A DNA stretch of 51,215 nt from Deltaproteobacteria bacterium (GTDB lineage Bacteria > Myxococcota_A > Polyangia > HGW-17 > SLPX01), in assembly GCA_021162935.1 (NCBI GenBank), contig JAGGXR010000142.1, forward strand, positions 1 to 51,215, in the 5' to 3' direction. A model generated the notes under the pieces. It was not told where the DNA came from. It saw nothing but the letters and a program-made list of their open reading frames with translations, and ran no database searches. A program made the position numbers and the translations under genes. Below, one piece after another: positions 50,301 through 51,215 of the stretch. Within the stretch, counting starts at the first letter, position 1. Each line of letters begins with the position of its first letter.

Positions 50301-51215
50301 CAGGTGGCGTTCGTGTGGGAATGGGCCGCAGTTTGGGATCCGGTGAGGAGCACGAAAACGGACAGGTGTCCGTGGCTCTGCCTGCGGATGTCGCTGATAC
50401 GGCGTTCCAGGTCTTCGATGGGAGCCTGGGCGCACCAGGCCATGTCAAGCACTTCGATGCGCTTGCCCGTGGGCGTTCCGTTTTGGCCGGTCATCTTTTT
50501 CCAAACGGACAGGGCCCGGTCCGAATCGTCGGACAGGATGAGCGCCGTTTGGGTGGCCTGGAGCAGCTCGCCGATTTCATCGTGACCATGCGTCGCATCT
50601 TTGTCAGGGAGACGTTTCCACAGAACCCGTTGGATTTGGAATCCGTCTCCCAACGTAGGGTCCAGCACCACCTCCTGTTCGATGGGATGGGCCGTTGCGG
50701 TCTCGGACGCGGTGGACTCAGATGTGGTGGTCTCGGTCGCGGCGGCAGTGGTCTTGGTGCTGGCCGGGATGCGAGAGACGATGTAGTCGGCCAGGGCCTG
50801 GAGGGTGGGATGGTCCGCGAGGCGGAAGTCCTGGTCCTGGGTGAGGTGGTAGTCGGAGCGGAGCTGGGAGACGATCTCGGCCTGCTTGACCGTGTCGATG
50901 CCCAGGTCGGCTTCGAGTTCGAGGTCTGATTCGAGTTCTTCTGGATCGTAGCCGGTGCGATCAGCGACCACGGCGGTCAGGCGGGCGAGGACCTCGTCGG
51001 CTGTGACCGGCTCGGTTTGGGGGCTGGTCGCCGGAGCGGCCACCGCCTGCGGCTCGTTGTGCGTGGTCGTCTCGGACGCGGTGGACTCAGACGTGGTGGC
51101 CTCGGACGCGGTGGACTCAGATGTGGTGGTCTCGGTCGCGGCGGCAGTGGTCTTGGTGCTGGCCGGGATGCGAGAGACGATGTAGTCGGCCAGGGCCTGG
51201 AGGGTGGGATGGTCC
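47327..51215 (-). CDS. C-terminal part of a PUFA/enediyne-type megasynthase: ACP-ACP-KR-DH-PPTase (5' end outside window)
   Basis: The frame is open to the right edge; an internal GTG at 51043 is not the true start. From N to C: the end of one ACP, a Thr/Ser/Glu linker, a complete ACP (50770-51007) with LGIDTVKQAEI, a ketoreductase (~49090-50300) with ITGGLGGVG, YGSVAGLFGN and catalytic Tyr in DYAAANTAL, a double-hotdog dehydratase (~48160-49010) with His in IAHHSLDG and a HGPSFQV element, and a phosphopantetheinyl transferase (~47410-48050) with GIDLTPVE and WAIKEAVSK. This order matches enediyne PKSs (KS-AT-ACP-KR-DH-PPT) and, for the tandem ACPs, PUFA synthases. KS and AT should lie to the right. 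The product is probably a polyene or long-chain lipid. Confidence 0.88.
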   Translation of the reverse strand, partial: DHPTLQALADYIVSRIPASTKTTAAATETTTSESTASEATTSESTASETTTHNEPQAVAAPATSPQTEPVTADEVLARLTAVVADRTGYDPEELESDLELEADLGIDTVKQAEIVSQLRSDYHLTQDQDFRLADHPTLQALADYIVSRIPASTKTTAAATETTTSESTASETATAHPIEQEVVLDPTLGDGFQIQRVLWKRLPDKDATHGHDEIGELLQATQTALILSDDSDRALSVWKKMTGQNGTPTGKRIEVLDMAWCAQAPIEDLERRISDIRRQSHGHLSVFVLLTGSQTAAHSHTNATWAARASFRLAKVLARQSDNGAELPLLWWTVVPAVVAKTHDEDQMAARPVDAAQAAMLGLTRTLNREWLDRRVLLHLVERDLLAEPEASNADVAETLRRTARATASSNELLATSRGLWTVTMHLPNRAHPRHVTQDGVVLITGGLGGVGSITTRAVADLWGCRIAMVGRRPEPTGVTPSIPDRKAVRDQLRQAGKPASPLNVDQELERIRRDREAHLLLDELKAKSIDFMYLSADLTNPDQVQRLMEAIAQRWGRLDLIVHAAGVEKSQRLPDKAESEFDLVMQTKADAARHLIKAARSVLSNRPPVISYGSVAGLFGNPGQIDYAAANTALTAIGDPDRNADMVIHWTAWDGIGMTSGRFIRKSLEDRGVAMLPPAKGAEAIRRLLATTDGAEFLVSGPLGELGDRVPRPSLLISGGGNGNSGGGPRPWHVTNVDMNVTLNKDLTWIAHHSLDGVGLLPAVAGTTMMCEAATLAVGNGWRLASVEEARYLKPVKVQPTNPRTVIVNARDAGRRGLVRASVQTRIERGPRKGTVQDHFTCLVRFTEGTDTQGAEQQARIMPGTMAWSGPGATKIYEHFFHGPSFQVLDHIRILGNDGLVAEARPLGLPVAQLLASQQGTENQSQSTSTQAPPAMAIEAAMQAAGYLAAVHGAPLVLPTGIDRVRTMAPPAEIERADRWIVRVQRGSDIQDQQTVRFDAEILDQDARLLMAVSGIELSATAREQSDSFDLPVRTIETVEVRLEDLGNEGAMSIDLSQWLTARELERASAIRHPGRRLEWIAGRMAAKKALQIHVRDHLGIHLQHTELEILPDPNGAPQARALHGLVDLPSLSITHAAGRAICAIMPASQHVGIDLTPVEERSDDFVQQWFTHSERILVTRHPGSTAWTVSAIWAIKEAVSKVLGLGLKLATPEMEVMSLGQDDGRADVRLSGMAATRLAEMGGGTIVCGFQAHHRGILAWAAIPSEERTIAPLLAMAEATRRIEPKSVLLRAS
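50702..50816 (-). repeat. Copy 1 of a 115-base perfect direct repeat (ACP end plus linker)
   Basis: Identical base for base to 51101-51215, 399 bases (133 codons) away. It covers the last helix of the ACP and the Thr/Ser/Glu linker. Confidence 0.95.
51101..51215 (-). repeat. Copy 2 of the 115-base repeat, cut by window edge
   Basis: Identical to 50702-50816 and running into the right edge, so the preceding ACP module is probably near-identical too and more copies may follow. Within the linker, smaller GGACGCGGTGGACTCAGA-type units are themselves duplicated (51074-51120). Confidence 0.95.

Noticed and set aside
50702-51215. Repeats at the right edge as a CRISPR array
   Set aside because: Spacing is one ACP module, in frame and coding, with no short unique spacers.
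1-51215. tRNA, rRNA or insertion-sequence genes
   Set aside because: No cloverleaf, rRNA core motif, transposase or terminal inverted repeats with target duplications were recognised by eye.

Overview
The window is GC-rich, gene-dense bacterial chromosome. Eukaryote-like Ser/Thr kinase with PEGA-type tail, bactofilin, giant TPR protein, several Cys-rich and EGF-like lipoproteins, a class III cyclase and a PUFA/enediyne-type megasynthase together suggest a myxobacteria-like (Myxococcota or related 'deltaproteobacterial') organism. The HdrA/MvhD-type redox operon suggests at least some anaerobic or low-potential electron metabolism. The taxonomic placement is inference; no rRNA, tRNA, CRISPR array, insertion sequence or prophage was seen.

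Layout. 1-4.1 kb: end of a PEGA protein, bactofilin, Ser/Thr kinase with a probably frameshifted tail, and a secreted TPR/PEGA-like membrane protein. 4.1-9.2 kb: NAD kinase, RecN, metallo-beta-lactamase-fold hydrolase, small Cys-rich lipoprotein, acyl-CoA dehydrogenase. 9.2-16 kb: HtrA-type protease, Trm112-like zinc protein, response regulator and a ~1,410-residue TPR protein. 16-25 kb: a membrane adenylate/guanylate cyclase, a CHAP-type lipoprotein, a three-gene set (DUF6620-like repeat protein plus two zinc-ribbon proteins), and a lipoprotein that looks like a caspase-fold peptidase with a P-domain.

25.2-30.7 kb is a tight operon: TusA-like protein, MvhD-like protein, a 905-residue HdrA with a whole GltD/NfnB-like NAD(P)H module inserted in it, a second HdrA-like flavoprotein, and a small winged-helix protein. 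After a divergent membrane-anchored phosphoesterase comes a second redox set (32.3-36.5 kb): two FAD-linked oxidases and an Fe-S protein with CCG domains, resembling GlcD/GlcE/GlcF. A natural reading is that the two sets exchange electrons, but nothing in the sequence proves it.

36.6-45.1 kb: a UTP-sugar pyrophosphorylase-like enzyme, then a same-strand run starting with a protein carrying two Sm/Hfq-like domains, a secreted protein with an Sm-like N-terminus, a 1,343-residue secreted protein made of FPFYW-type aromatic repeats, and a GH113-like glycosidase overlapping it. 45.4-47.2 kb: PKD/Cys-rich lipoprotein and a small HExxH membrane protein. 47.3 kb to the right edge: the C-terminal part of a megasynthase (ACP-ACP-KR-DH-phosphopantetheinyl transferase) whose one fully visible carrier domain has Thr where the pantetheine-bearing Ser is expected; its ACP modules are recent near-identical duplicates.

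The strongest leads for something undescribed are the HdrA::GltD operon, the tandem Sm-domain protein, the giant aromatic-repeat protein, the Thr-type carrier/fused transferase megasynthase and the DUF6620-like/zinc-ribbon trio. Start codons were chosen by Shine-Dalgarno spacing and signal-peptide fit, and family calls rest on motifs recognised by eye.
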